Shown here in pieces: positions 48,850-56,662 of a stretch of 64,000 nucleotides of DNA; the stretch's first letter is position 1; every line of letters begins with the position of its first letter. The position numbers were made by a program, and so were the translations under genes. The stretch spans positions 496,001 through 560,000 of the forward strand of contig NZ_JNLQ01000002.1 of NCBI RefSeq assembly GCF_000703165.1. The letters run 5' to 3'. Source of the DNA: Butyrivibrio sp. AE3004 (GTDB taxonomy: Bacteria; Bacillota; Clostridia; Lachnospirales; Lachnospiraceae). Below the pieces are notes generated by a model. That model saw only the letters and a list, made by a program, of their open reading frames with translations. It was not told the origin of the DNA and ran no database searches.

Positions 48850-49521
48850 TTGAAAAAAGCAATTCGCAGTATTTTCATTTTTATAACGCTGATTATTGTT
48901 GTGCTGGTGGGACTTTTGATAAAGCTACGGATTCAGACAGAAAGAATTCTAACTGAATATTCGTCTATATATAAAGATGATAAATATAGCACTCCGGTAT
49001 ATGTTGATGGAGTAGAGGTAATAATTCAGGATGTTTCCTGTGGTTATGCTTGTATTGAGATGTTTTCTGCATGGAATGAGGGGCATCTGACAGAAGAGGA
49101 TCTGTACAATGAATATGGCAAGGTCATAACCTCAACAGGAGATAAGTTTTGCGAAGAAATGAACAAGCGCTTTCCGGAGTATACTACGTCCATCCATAAA
49201 TACATGGCAAATACGGAACTGATAGATGTAGCTTATGAAAACCTGGCAAGAGGAATCCCTGTGCCATTTGAGTGGGCAGCTAAGTATGGTGATGTGTGGA
49301 CGCTACATTATTCCCTGCTTGTTGGGATGGATATTCCTAATGACAAGATAACTGTAGTAAATCCTTATGGTTATGTTGAAGAGTTATCTGTAGATGAATT
49401 TTTACAGCGCACAAGTTTTGAAGCCTATGAGAATATGCCTTTTTATTTCAAATTGGCATTTGCTGTAGGGATGTTTGAGAAGAATACAATCTTTACTGTT
49501 CACGGATTGAACGAGAACTAA
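48850..49521 (+). CDS. Membrane-anchored C39-like cysteine peptidase
   Basis: 223 residues. The N-terminal membrane segment FIFITLIIVVLVGLLIKL is followed by a papain-like domain: IIQDVSCGYACIEMFSAW (catalytic Cys region), LHYSLLVGMDI (His) and ITVVNPYGYVEELS (Asn/Asp). This matches C39-like peptidases that act outside the cytoplasm. The start is TTG, preceded by GGGAGG. It stands alone; no ABC bacteriocin exporter is next to it. Confidence 0.8.
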   Translation: MKKAIRSIFIFITLIIVVLVGLLIKLRIQTERILTEYSSIYKDDKYSTPVYVDGVEVIIQDVSCGYACIEMFSAWNEGHLTEEDLYNEYGKVITSTGDKFCEEMNKRFPEYTTSIHKYMANTELIDVAYENLARGIPVPFEWAAKYGDVWTLHYSLLVGMDIPNDKITVVNPYGYVEELSVDEFLQRTSFEAYENMPFYFKLAFAVGMFEKNTIFTVHGLNEN

Positions 49522-49567
49522 ATAACTTTCAGCATAACGCTCCACCTTCTAGGGATTTAGAGCGGAA
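49520..49567. repeat. 48-bp repeat R2, copy 2, downstream of the truncated LysR gene
   Basis: It is identical to 25717-25764 except for one C-to-T change. It starts at the stop codon of the C39 peptidase gene and ends 10 bp before the LysR 3' end. Its presence after two different LysR genes suggests a shared 3' structure or duplication of a LysR module. Confidence 0.75.
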
Positions 49568-49576
49568 AAGCAGAAG

Positions 49577-50398
49577 TTAAAGTGGGAAGGCCACTGCATC
49601 ATTGTACAGCTTTTGAAGCGTCTTGATAAATGCGGCAAGGCTCTCTCGGCTATCCGTCTTGTGAGTGCAGAGAACGCAGTGAAAGCATTCCTTGCAGTCA
49701 TAAGGGATCCATGCAAACTGTCCGCTATGGTCGTTTAAGAATCCGGGAGCAAGGCAGATGCCTTTGCCGGATGCAACATTTACAAGAGTAGAGTCGTGAT
49801 CGGGACTGTTAAAATATTCGATCTTCCCGGAGGCGATGAGCTTCTGCTGGACACTACGTAAAGCGTTCGGAGAGCCACCTCCTACCATGAGTGTGCGTCC
49901 GTAGATATCTTCATCTGTGATGAGGTTCTTTTTTGCCAGCGGATCGTTTTTATCAGCAATAAGGTAAATCCCGGAATCAAAGAGCTTGTGTACGCTGATC
50001 CCCGGGATATGCTTAGTCTGTTCGATGAGCGCAAAGAGGACATCGGACTCATCCTTTAAAAAACTCTCTACACCATTATCGTATTGAAACAGAGGAGTGA
50101 CCTGAACACCGGGTTGCTCCTTTTCAAATATGCGAATCGCCTCAGGCAGGAAATATATGGCCTGTCTGACCATCATGGAAACTGTTATGTTGTCAGTATA
50201 CCTGGCACTGAAATTCTGCCCCTGTTCTATTGCTCTCTTCATATCCTCACGTATACCGGAAAGATACGTTACGAACTGCTGACCGGCAGGAGTGAGTGCG
50301 GCTCCCTTGCCGTCCCTTTCAAATATCTTAAAGCCGACCTCATCTTCCAACAGTTTTACCTGATAGGAAAATGTGGGCTGGCTTACAAAGGCATCCAC
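49577..50398 (-). pseudogene. LysR-family regulator lacking the first HTH helices
   Basis: The frame begins near GTG 50398 with VDAFVSQPTFSYQVKLLEDE, the recognition helix of a LysR domain, but the preceding 20-25 residues normally present (first helices) are missing, with a stop codon six codons upstream. The rest (effector domain, about 240 residues) is complete. The deletion reaches to 42 bp before the flavodoxin gene, so the normal divergent promoter region is lost too. DNA binding is probably impaired. Confidence 0.75.
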
Positions 50399-50440
50399 CG
50401 CAAGCGGTACCCCTTAGGTCGAATAACGGAGGATAACACG

Positions 50441-50962
50441 ATGGCAAAAACACTGATAGCATTCTTTTCAAGAGCAGATGAGAACTATTTTGGCGGAGCA
50501 ATGAGATACGTAAAGGTCGGGAACACCGAGATCGTAGCAGGGATCATGAAGGAGCTGATCGATGCGGATACATTTAAGATCGAGATGAAGGACCCTTATT
50601 CACCGGTTTACATGACCTGCATCGATGAAGCGAAGAAGGACAAGCAGAATAATGCAAGACCCGAGCTTACTGATTATTTAGGCAGCATCGATGAGTATGA
50701 CACCATCGTTCTTGGTTACCCGAATTATTGGGGAACTTTCCCGATGGCAGTCGCAACTTTCCTGGAAAGATATGACTTCACCGGAAAGACGATCCTTCCC
50801 CTTTGTACCAATGAAGGAAGCGGAATGGGATCCAGTGAGAGTGATATTAAAAAGTCTGCCAAAGGAGCAACGGTAAAGAGCGGACTTGCGATCACTGGCT
50901 CTAAGGCAGCTGATTCCGGGGATGTAGTAAAGAAGTGGTTTGCGGCAAACGGTTTGATCTAA
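50441..50962 (+). CDS. Flavodoxin
   Basis: 173 residues. It begins TLIAFFSRADENYFGG (a long-insert flavodoxin variant with NYFGG), then VLGYPNYWGTFPMAVATFLE and LPLCTNEGSGMGSSESDIKK, as in Lachnospiraceae flavodoxins of the LysR-flavodoxin-aldo/keto reductase groups. Binds FMN for one- or two-electron transfer. GGAGG is 8 bases before ATG 50441. The acetyltransferase gene follows at once. Confidence 0.88.
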   Translation: MAKTLIAFFSRADENYFGGAMRYVKVGNTEIVAGIMKELIDADTFKIEMKDPYSPVYMTCIDEAKKDKQNNARPELTDYLGSIDEYDTIVLGYPNYWGTFPMAVATFLERYDFTGKTILPLCTNEGSGMGSSESDIKKSAKGATVKSGLAITGSKAADSGDVVKKWFAANGLI

Positions 50963-50980
50963 AAAAGGACAGTGACAGAG

Positions 50981-51424
50981 ATGGATAGCGAAAAGGGATA
51001 TGTTTTTGATCTGATGGAACAGGGCGGACCTACTGATGTGAGGATCCTGACACCTTTTATCTGCGATTTCGGGAACAGGGTGAAATTTGGAAAGGGCGTT
51101 TTCATAAATCATTCAGCAATACTGTCTGCATCCGGCGGTATTGAATTCGAAGACGGATCCATGGCGGCCCCCGGGCTTCGGGTCGCAACCATCAATCATG
51201 ATACGAATGAACGTCATGCGATCTATACCTACGGTAAAGTTACCATTAAGAAGAATGCCTGGATCGGGATGAATGTGACCATCTGCCCGGGCGTGACCAT
51301 CGGTGAGTATGCTGTTGTAGCAGCAGGTGCTGTGGTTACCAAGGATGTACCGGATTACGCGGTAGTCGGAGGCGTACCTGCCAAGGTGATCAGGATGCAG
51401 GATCCGGCTGAGCAGAGGGAATGA
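50981..51424 (+). CDS. Hexapeptide O-acetyltransferase (short form)
   Basis: 147 residues (150 if GTG 50972 is used). Left-handed beta-helix repeats: RVKFGKGVFINHSAILSASG, the histidine in VATINHDTNERHAI, WIGMNVTICPGVTIGEYAVV and GGVPAKVIRM. The helical N-terminal domain of maltose-acetyltransferase relatives (present in the 28167 paralogue) is lacking, and the gene begins right after the flavodoxin gene. Likely in one operon with flavodoxin and aldo/keto reductase. Confidence 0.83.
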   Translation: MDSEKGYVFDLMEQGGPTDVRILTPFICDFGNRVKFGKGVFINHSAILSASGGIEFEDGSMAAPGLRVATINHDTNERHAIYTYGKVTIKKNAWIGMNVTICPGVTIGEYAVVAAGAVVTKDVPDYAVVGGVPAKVIRMQDPAEQRE

Positions 51425-51495
51425 ATAAACAAAACGGAACATGGAAACTGACGAGTTCAAAAGCGTCAACCTATTAATGAATGGAGGATCATGCA

Positions 51496-52338
51496 ATGGA
51501 ATATGTAACACTTAATAACAAACTGGAATGTCCTGTAGTTGGAATCGGAACATTTATGCTTTCGCCTGCCGATGCGAAAAACAGTGTAAGAGAAGCGCTT
51601 AAGATGGGATATCGTCTCATTGATACTGCCAATGCATATGTAAACGAACGGGCAGTAGGAAGAGGTATGAAGGACAGCGGAGTAAAGAGGGAAGAAATCT
51701 TTCTCTCCACAAAGCTCTGGCCCAGTGAATATGAGAATCCGAATGCTGTGGATGAAACTTTGGAGCGCCTTGGGGTTGACTACGTAGACCTTCTTTATAT
51801 CCATCAGCCAGCAGGCAACTGGCTTGAAGGATACAGACAGCTTGAGAAGGCTTATAAGGAAGGCAAGGCAAAGAGCATCGGTATCTCAAATTTTGAAGGA
51901 AAGTATATCGAGGAGCTTGAAACGAAGTGGGAGATCGCACCCCAGTTTATCCAGGTAGAGGCTCATCCATATTTTACCCAGAAGGAACTAAGAAAAAATC
52001 TCGATAAGTGTGACATCAAGCTTATGAGCTGGTATCCCTTGGGTCACGGGGATAAGAGCCTTATAAATGAACCGGTATTTGCCGAACTTGGAAAGAAGTA
52101 CGGAAAGTCTCCGGCACAGATCATTCTTCGCTGGCATACACAGATGGGATTTGTGGTGATCCCCGGTAGTAAAACGAAAGATCATATCAAAGATAATCTC
52201 AACATTCTCGATTTTAAGCTGACGGACGAAGAGATGGCTAAGATTGCGGAGCTTGATAAGAATGAGAGATATTATCACAGGACAGAAGAGCAGCTTAAAC
52301 AGTTCGCAGGCTGGAAACCTGATTTTGAAAAGGGTTGA
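51496..52338 (+). CDS. Aldo/keto reductase
   Basis: 280 residues with the catalytic tetrad positions visible: Asp/Tyr in YRLIDTANAYVNERAVG, Lys in IFLSTKLWPS and His in DLLYIHQPAGNW. A C-terminal GSKTKDHIKDN binds NADP phosphate. It reduces small aldehydes or ketones. GGAGG 7 bases before 51496 sets the start (an in-frame ATG at 51481 overlaps it). Last intact gene of the flavodoxin operon. Confidence 0.92.
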   Translation: MEYVTLNNKLECPVVGIGTFMLSPADAKNSVREALKMGYRLIDTANAYVNERAVGRGMKDSGVKREEIFLSTKLWPSEYENPNAVDETLERLGVDYVDLLYIHQPAGNWLEGYRQLEKAYKEGKAKSIGISNFEGKYIEELETKWEIAPQFIQVEAHPYFTQKELRKNLDKCDIKLMSWYPLGHGDKSLINEPVFAELGKKYGKSPAQIILRWHTQMGFVVIPGSKTKDHIKDNLNILDFKLTDEEMAKIAELDKNERYYHRTEEQLKQFAGWKPDFEKG

Positions 52339-52404
52339 GGTGAAGATCAGTGAAAACGAGAATGTTAGGCGGTTTTTGACGTAGGAAATGATAGTGAAGA
52401 AAAA

Positions 52405-52557
52405 ATGAGAATTCTAAGTCTGCTTCTTACAGCACTTATGGTAATAGGTCTTGGCGGATGTGGAAGCACAGATAACAGTATAGAAAATACTGCACCGCAA
52501 AACAGTACGATCACGAATGATCAAAGTGCGGAAGCAGATCACAGTATGGATGGCTGA
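52405..52557 (+). pseudogene. Truncated lipoprotein
   Basis: 50 residues: signal peptide MRILSLLLTALMVIGLGGCG with lipobox LGGC, a polar linker, then a stop. This corresponds to the first quarter of lipoproteins such as the cyclophilin-like one at 29326; the folded domain is lost. It lies where such a lipoprotein is expected after the aldo/keto reductase. Confidence 0.6.
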
Positions 52558-52559
52558 TC

Positions 52560-52703
52560 ATAATCACTCAGTTTGCCGTTGTTCCGTTGTACTATTTGTT
52601 TTTAGGACTTTGGCAGAGAAATTACCTGTTGGCAGGGACGGCGGTTCCATTTTTTGTGATTCATACCATCAACGGGATTATGTATTTTGCCGTTAAGAGA
52701 TAA
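52560..52703 (+). pseudogene. C-terminal remnant of a membrane protein
   Basis: 47 residues without a start codon (ITQFAVVPLYYLFLGLWQRN, then a hydrophobic FFVIHTINGIMYFAVKR). Two hydrophobic segments suggest the end of a multi-pass protein that I cannot identify. The upstream part was deleted together with the end of the lipoprotein gene. Confidence 0.5.
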
Positions 52704-52921
52704 TATCTTGCAGTATATCTTGCTTGATGATATGTTAACAAAATGTATAATTCCTGCATAAAATAAGGGCGACAGACGACATTCATGTTTGTATCTAACG
52801 ATGTTAATGCCTGTGAATTTATGTTATGCTTTATTGCAGAGTTTAATTGCGGTCAAATTATATGACCGCAAAATAGATTAATAGAGACTTCAGTTACGAA
52901 GTTTTACGAGGCGGATTTTAT
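52704..52921 (+). other. Non-coding spacer with small inverted repeat
   Basis: TTGCGGTCA (52847-52855) and TGACCGCAA (52862-52870) form a 9-bp stem with a 6-nt loop. Otherwise nothing is recognized; GAGG before 52922 belongs to the rhuM remnant. Confidence 0.45.
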
Positions 52922-53106
52922 ATGGCCGAAGAAAAAGGTGAAATTTAATATACAGCTCAGATGATGGAGTAACCAAGATAGATGTCAGACTCGAGGATGA
53001 GACAGTTTGGCTCACTCAGCAGCAGCTAGCAGATCTGTATCATACAAGTAAATCTAATGTTAGCGAGCACATAACAAATAAGATTCACTTTGGAAAGGGG
53101 CTATGA
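52922..53106 (+). pseudogene. RhuM-family protein, frameshifted and truncated
   Basis: ATG 52922 reads MAEEKGEI then stops. A one-base shift near 52945 restores LIYSSDDGVTKIDVRLEDET and VWLTQQQLADLYHTSKSNVS, the conserved start of RhuM/KilA-N-like virulence proteins. It ends at 53106, about 60 residues into a family of roughly 330. Its end overlaps the start of the flavoprotein gene. Confidence 0.75.
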
Positions 53107-53636
53107 TAATGAAAAATGTGTTGATATTGTCAGCAAGTCCGAGAAAGCAGGGAAATTCAGATATCTTATGCGATGAATTTAAGAAAGGTGCAATAGAAAG
53201 CGGAAACTCTGCGGAGAAGATTTATCTATATGATAATAACATTAGCTTCTGTCGTGCCTGTTATGCTTGCTTTAAAACAGGAAAATGTGTTATTCAGGAT
53301 GATATGTCAGAGATACTTGAGAAAATCAGTAAAGCAGATGTACTTGTAATTGCAACTCCAACATATTTTTTAACTATGAATGGCATGCTTAAAACTGTCA
53401 TAGACAGATTTCTTCCAAAGTGGCAGGACCTGGGAGGACACGATGTGTATCTTATTATTACCGGTCATGATGGAAAAAAAGGTTTGGAACTTGTAGAATT
53501 GGAGCTTAAGACGATTTTTGTCCATCTTGGAAATACTGTAAAGAAAACAATATGGGGAGAAGGCGTCTGGCAAAAAGGCGAAGTGGTGAGTACCAAGGCA
53601 ATGGCTGAAGCATATGAAACCGGTAAAAATCTGTGA
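53103..53636 (+). CDS. Flavodoxin-fold NAD(P)H-dependent oxidoreductase
   Basis: 177 residues (175 if ATG 53109 is used). It has the FMN loop SASPRKQGNSDILC, the Cys-rich NISFCRACYACFKTGKCVIQ, and ATPTYFLTMNGMLKTVIDRF. It is a paralogue of the protein at 28771. AAAGGGG precedes the first ATG. A monooxygenase-like gene follows 13 bp downstream in the same unit. Confidence 0.87.
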   Translation: MIMKNVLILSASPRKQGNSDILCDEFKKGAIESGNSAEKIYLYDNNISFCRACYACFKTGKCVIQDDMSEILEKISKADVLVIATPTYFLTMNGMLKTVIDRFLPKWQDLGGHDVYLIITGHDGKKGLELVELELKTIFVHLGNTVKKTIWGEGVWQKGEVVSTKAMAEAYETGKNL

Positions 53637-53649
53637 TTGGAGGTCTATG

Positions 53650-53979
53650 ATGAGCATTACAGTTAATTTACGTTATAAAGGAACAGATGGTGCTGCAAAA
53701 AGATTTGCAGAGGAAATGACAAAAAGCGGAACGGTTGAAAAAATACGAAATGAGGCAGGAAATCTTAAGTATGAGTATTATCAGTCTTTGGATGACCCTG
53801 AGACAATTCTTCTGATAGATAGTTGGGAGGATCAGGAGTCTATTGATGTCCATCATGCTTCACCTATGATGCAGACTATCATGGAACTTCGCGAAAAATA
53901 TGATCTTCATATGACTGTAGAAAGGTATGTCTCTGACAACAGTATGCCGGATAAGGATAAAGATTTCATAAGAAAATAA
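53650..53979 (+). CDS. ABM-domain (antibiotic biosynthesis monooxygenase-like) protein
   Basis: 109 residues of dimeric ferredoxin-like fold: SITVNLRYKGTDGAAKRFAE, YEYYQSLDDPETILLIDSWE and DVHHASPMMQTIMELREKYD. Such small proteins oxidize quinols or bind haem-like compounds without cofactor, though function varies. GGAGG is six bases before ATG 53650, a better fit than the ATG at 53647. Co-transcribed with the flavoprotein. Confidence 0.83.
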   Translation: MSITVNLRYKGTDGAAKRFAEEMTKSGTVEKIRNEAGNLKYEYYQSLDDPETILLIDSWEDQESIDVHHASPMMQTIMELREKYDLHMTVERYVSDNSMPDKDKDFIRK

Positions 53980-53992
53980 GAAAGGGTGCCTG

Positions 53993-54168
53993 ATGAAGAA
54001 AATAATTTCAATGCTACTTATCTCAGCATTTACTGTATTAGGCTTGTTGGATGTGCTGAAGTATCATCGGATAAAGAAACTGTAAATGCGCCTACGACAG
54101 AAATAAGTGTAGCAGAGACTTCCGGTGTCACCGATATAATGAATCGGTGGCAGAAGAGGATTATCTGA
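53993..54168 (+). pseudogene. Lipoprotein remnant with frameshift at the lipobox
   Basis: MKKIISMLLISAFTVLGL is a signal peptide. The current frame then misses the lipobox, while the other frame reads GCAEVSSDKETVNAPTTE and ends at 54168. A single-base change near 54045 explains both. Only the linker region of a lipoprotein of the 29326 type remains. Confidence 0.6.
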
Positions 54169-54244
54169 AAATCCAGTAAGTATGGATATTGGTAGATTGA
54201 AATAACCCGAATTATTAAGTAACATCAGAACAGTTGAATTAAAA

Positions 54245-54332
54245 AGACGCCCATTGCTACCGAGTAGTGGGATAAACGTCATTCCTTTACCGTTAGGTCT
54301 TAGCAGGCAGGGGAATGGCGTATTTAATTATA
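54245..54332 (+). promoter_or_regulatory. Structured leader of gdx, candidate guanidine riboswitch
   Basis: GACG...CGTC (54246-54280) closes a CCCA-CTAC/GTAG-TGGG hairpin, and ATTCC...GGAAT (54281-54315) encloses ACC-GTTA-GGT. Guanidine riboswitches (several classes) commonly control SMR guanidinium exporters. I could not match a specific class by eye, so this is a positional and structural inference. Confidence 0.45.
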
Positions 54333-54345
54333 TGGAGGTTTTCTA

Positions 54346-54666
54346 ATGAAATGGATCTATCTGTTTATTGCAGGAGCTCTTGAAATAACATGGGCGGTAA
54401 CAATGAAAATGTCTAACGGATTTTCTGTGCTTATCCCATCAATTATTACCGGTGTGGGATATATAGCCAGTGCTGTGTTTTTGTCGATCGCACTTAGGCA
54501 GCTTCCTTTGGGAACAGCTTATGCTATGTGGACAGGCATGGGAATCGTGGGTACTACGCTGCTTGGGATTTTTCTTTTTAATGAGAAATTGTCAGTTCCA
54601 CAGGTTATATGTGTTATTTTAATTGTAGTTGGAATTGCAGGATTAAAATTATTAGCAAAGGATTGA
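54346..54666 (+). CDS. gdx: SMR-family guanidinium exporter Gdx (SugE)
   Basis: 106 residues, four helices. AGALEITWAVTMKMSNGF contains the essential Glu13 and the Trp and Lys positions typical of the Gdx/SugE branch rather than EmrE-like multidrug pumps. The dual-topology dimer exchanges guanidinium for protons. GGAGG lies before the ATG, after a folded leader. The Nim-like gene starts 9 bp after its stop. Confidence 0.87.
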   Translation: MKWIYLFIAGALEITWAVTMKMSNGFSVLIPSIITGVGYIASAVFLSIALRQLPLGTAYAMWTGMGIVGTTLLGIFLFNEKLSVPQVICVILIVVGIAGLKLLAKD

Positions 54667-54674
54667 GGTGTACT

Positions 54675-55151
54675 ATGTTTAGAAAGATGAGAAGATTTAA
54701 GCAACAGATTACAGATGAACAGTGCATTGAGGTGCTGAAAAATTCAAAGAGAGGAGTAGTGTCCCTGATTGGCGAGGATGGTTATCCGTATGGCTTACCG
54801 ATTAACCAGTGGTATTGTGAAGAGGATGGGAAAATCTATTTTCATGGGGCTAAGGAAGGTCACAAGATTGATGCAATTAAGGCTTGTGATAAAGTCAGCT
54901 TTTGCACCTGGGATGAAGGCTATCGGAAAGACGACGATTGGGCTTTAAATATTAACAGCGTAATTGTATTTGGCAGAATCAAGCTGGTTGAGGATGAGGA
55001 TACTGCAATAAAAATCTGTACCAATCTCACAAAAAAGTTCACGGATGATGAAGAGTATTTACAAAAGGAATTGAAAAATGCTCTGCCGAGAGTACAGTGC
55101 CTTGAACTCATTCCTGAGCATATGACAGGGAAGCTGGTTAATGAATCATAA
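54675..55151 (+). CDS. Nim-like pyridoxamine-phosphate-oxidase-fold flavoprotein
   Basis: 158 residues: MRRFKQQITDEQCIEVLKNS, GVVSLIGEDGYPYGLPINQW and YFHGAKEGHKIDAIKACDKV are typical of the FMN-binding 5-nitroimidazole-resistance (Nim)-like proteins of Clostridia. Reduction of nitro compounds or a general flavin role is likely. GAGGTG precedes the ATG; translationally close to gdx. Confidence 0.87.
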   Translation: MFRKMRRFKQQITDEQCIEVLKNSKRGVVSLIGEDGYPYGLPINQWYCEEDGKIYFHGAKEGHKIDAIKACDKVSFCTWDEGYRKDDDWALNINSVIVFGRIKLVEDEDTAIKICTNLTKKFTDDEEYLQKELKNALPRVQCLELIPEHMTGKLVNES

Positions 55152-55186
55152 ATAATAGAGTGGAGTAATCATCAATGCTGATGTAA

Positions 55187-55222
55187 GGCGTGTAGACCAT
55201 ATGGTTTATGCGTCTTTTTCTT
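55187..55222 (+). terminator. Terminator after the gdx operon
   Basis: GGCGTGTAGACCAT/ATGGTTTATGCGTC (55187-55214) is a near-perfect palindrome followed by a T-rich tract (TTTTTCTTTT). The 220 bp beyond it contain no gene and several short stems. Confidence 0.75.
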
Positions 55223-55437
55223 TTGTCTGAAGGTACAACGTCATTGTACTTTTTCCTCCATAAGTCCAATCTTTGGCAAGAGAAGCAAAGGCAACTTACA
55301 AAGTAGACAAGCTGGTACTTGTAAACTGTGACCTTTTTGAAAATGAGTGCTGTCAGCATTATAATTAAAGCGTGCAGATGCCTTGCTTTCGCAATTCTTA
55401 AGCATTAAGGGTCCTCTAAATACAGGAGGAAAATAGA

Positions 55438-55750
55438 ATGGCAAAAGCAAGGAAAGACTTAAGAGGTCGAGCCCTTAAACAGGGAGAGATCCAGAGAAAA
55501 GATGATCGGAGGTATATGTATTCCTACACTGATCCCCTAGGGAGAAGGAAGTTCATATACGCGAATGATCTGACAGAGCTCCGTGAAAAGGAGCAGAAGC
55601 TTCAAAGAGATCAGCTTGACGGGCTGGATTTATATGCCCAGGGCAAGGCCTACTATCAATGATACCTTTGATCGCTACATCTCAACTAAATACGAGCTTA
55701 GGGATTCCACGAAAGATTTTCAGTTTTACCTGCTAAAGGAGAATGAATCA
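55438..55750 (+). pseudogene. Tn916-type tyrosine integrase remnant (N-terminal arm-binding domain)
   Basis: The ATG after AGGAGG starts AKARKDLRGRALKQGEIQRK and DDRRYMYSYTDPLGRRKFIY, the three-stranded arm-site-binding domain of Tn916-like integrases. A frameshift near 55650 is followed by INDTFDRYISTKYELRDSTK, the start of the core-binding domain, and then the sequence switches to unrelated DNA. The catalytic domain is gone. It is the only recombinase trace in the array and lies close to the last border. Confidence 0.85.
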
Positions 55751-55752
55751 TT

Positions 55753-56317
55753 TTGGACTATAAGAAATTGAATGCTATCATATATGCCGTTCTTGCGGCA
55801 CTGTTTTATGCGATAAACATACCATTCTCGAAACTATTGCTTAATAATGTGGCACCGACATTCATGGCCGCATTCCTGTACCTTGGAGCAGGTCTTGGCG
55901 TCGGGATCATATATGTTTTTCACGCCAAAAAAGAATCCCGGGATGAAAGAACTCTTCCGGGAGAAAGTATCTGCAAGACTGTGGGGAGCAATATCCCTTA
56001 TTACAGTGGCAAGCATAATCCTTTCATTTTCAGGAGAGGGAAGTTTTTCTTTTTCCTTGGGCTCGGTATTTGTTCTTGGAGCAACTGTTTGCTGGGGACT
56101 TGAAAATAACTGTACAAGAAAGATATCCGGAAAAAGCACTTATGAGATAGTAACCATAAAGGGACTCGGATCAGGAACAGGATCGTTTATATTTGCTATG
56201 ATACTTGGAGAGAGCATTCCCATGATCACGCCCATGTGATTAATGAAGGCAAACACGGACATACACACAGTGTAGAGGAGCTGGAAATTGCTCTGGGTCA
56301 TAGGGGAGCATTGTAAA
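55753..56317 (+). pseudogene. DMT-family (EamA) transporter, frameshifted with internal deletion
   Basis: TTG 55753 opens AIIYAVLAALFYAINIPFSK and LAPTF-like VAPTFMAAFLYLGAGLGVGI, an EamA start. Near 55930 the frame shifts and continues as ISLITVASIILSFSGEG and ATVCWGLENNCTRKISGKST. After 56225 only a His-rich end (HAHVINEGKHGHTHSVEELE) remains. The middle helices are missing, so it is not functional. Confidence 0.75.
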
Positions 56318-56404
56318 ATCGGAAGATAATCTTACAAAAGACAGACAAAGATTTAATAAGTAGATAGTAAAATCAGAGTATTATTTTTGATCGTAGTTAT
56401 TCAA

Positions 56405-56582
56405 GTTGCCACCAACCGCATACAGTAGTCCTGAGCTTTCTACCGTACGCAGCAGGTAAACAGCAACTCCCCATACAAATGCCTAAAACAAGGCACTTAA
56501 GGCAGTGAAAAAGTTCTCAAAGAGATAATCAATCTGCATTGCAGATTTCAAAAAACCACGACCATTTGGTTGTGGCTTTTTT
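56405..56582 (+). repeat. Array border F (distal end): structured element, core, terminator
   Basis: The outer stem GTTGC/GCAAC (56405 to 56467), a hairpin TGCC/GGCA with loop TAAAACAA and the core at 56514-56526 keep the 46-nt spacing. The core is followed by ATCTGCATTGCAGAT and a terminator CCACGACC/GGTTGTGG with T6. No further core copy was found to the right, so this is the distal end of the array. Confidence 0.85.
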
Positions 56583-56603
56583 GTGCTATAAAAGTGTAAA
56601 ATA

Positions 56604-56631
56604 TAAACATGACATATAGATGACATGTTTA
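56604..56631 (+). promoter_or_regulatory. Inverted repeat upstream of the WYL regulator
   Basis: TAAACATG (56604-56611) and CATGTTTA (56624-56631) flank a 12-bp spacer about 30 bp before the WYL ATG. It is a plausible autoregulatory operator. No strong promoter hexamers were fixed. Confidence 0.5.
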
Positions 56632-56662
56632 CGCTTGTATGATAATCATAGAAGGTGATCAA

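Noticed and set aside
50084..50440. N-terminal extension of the flavodoxin frame into the LysR gene
   Set aside because: GGAGG directly before ATG 50441 and the conserved flavodoxin start show that the extension is fortuitous antisense of LysR.
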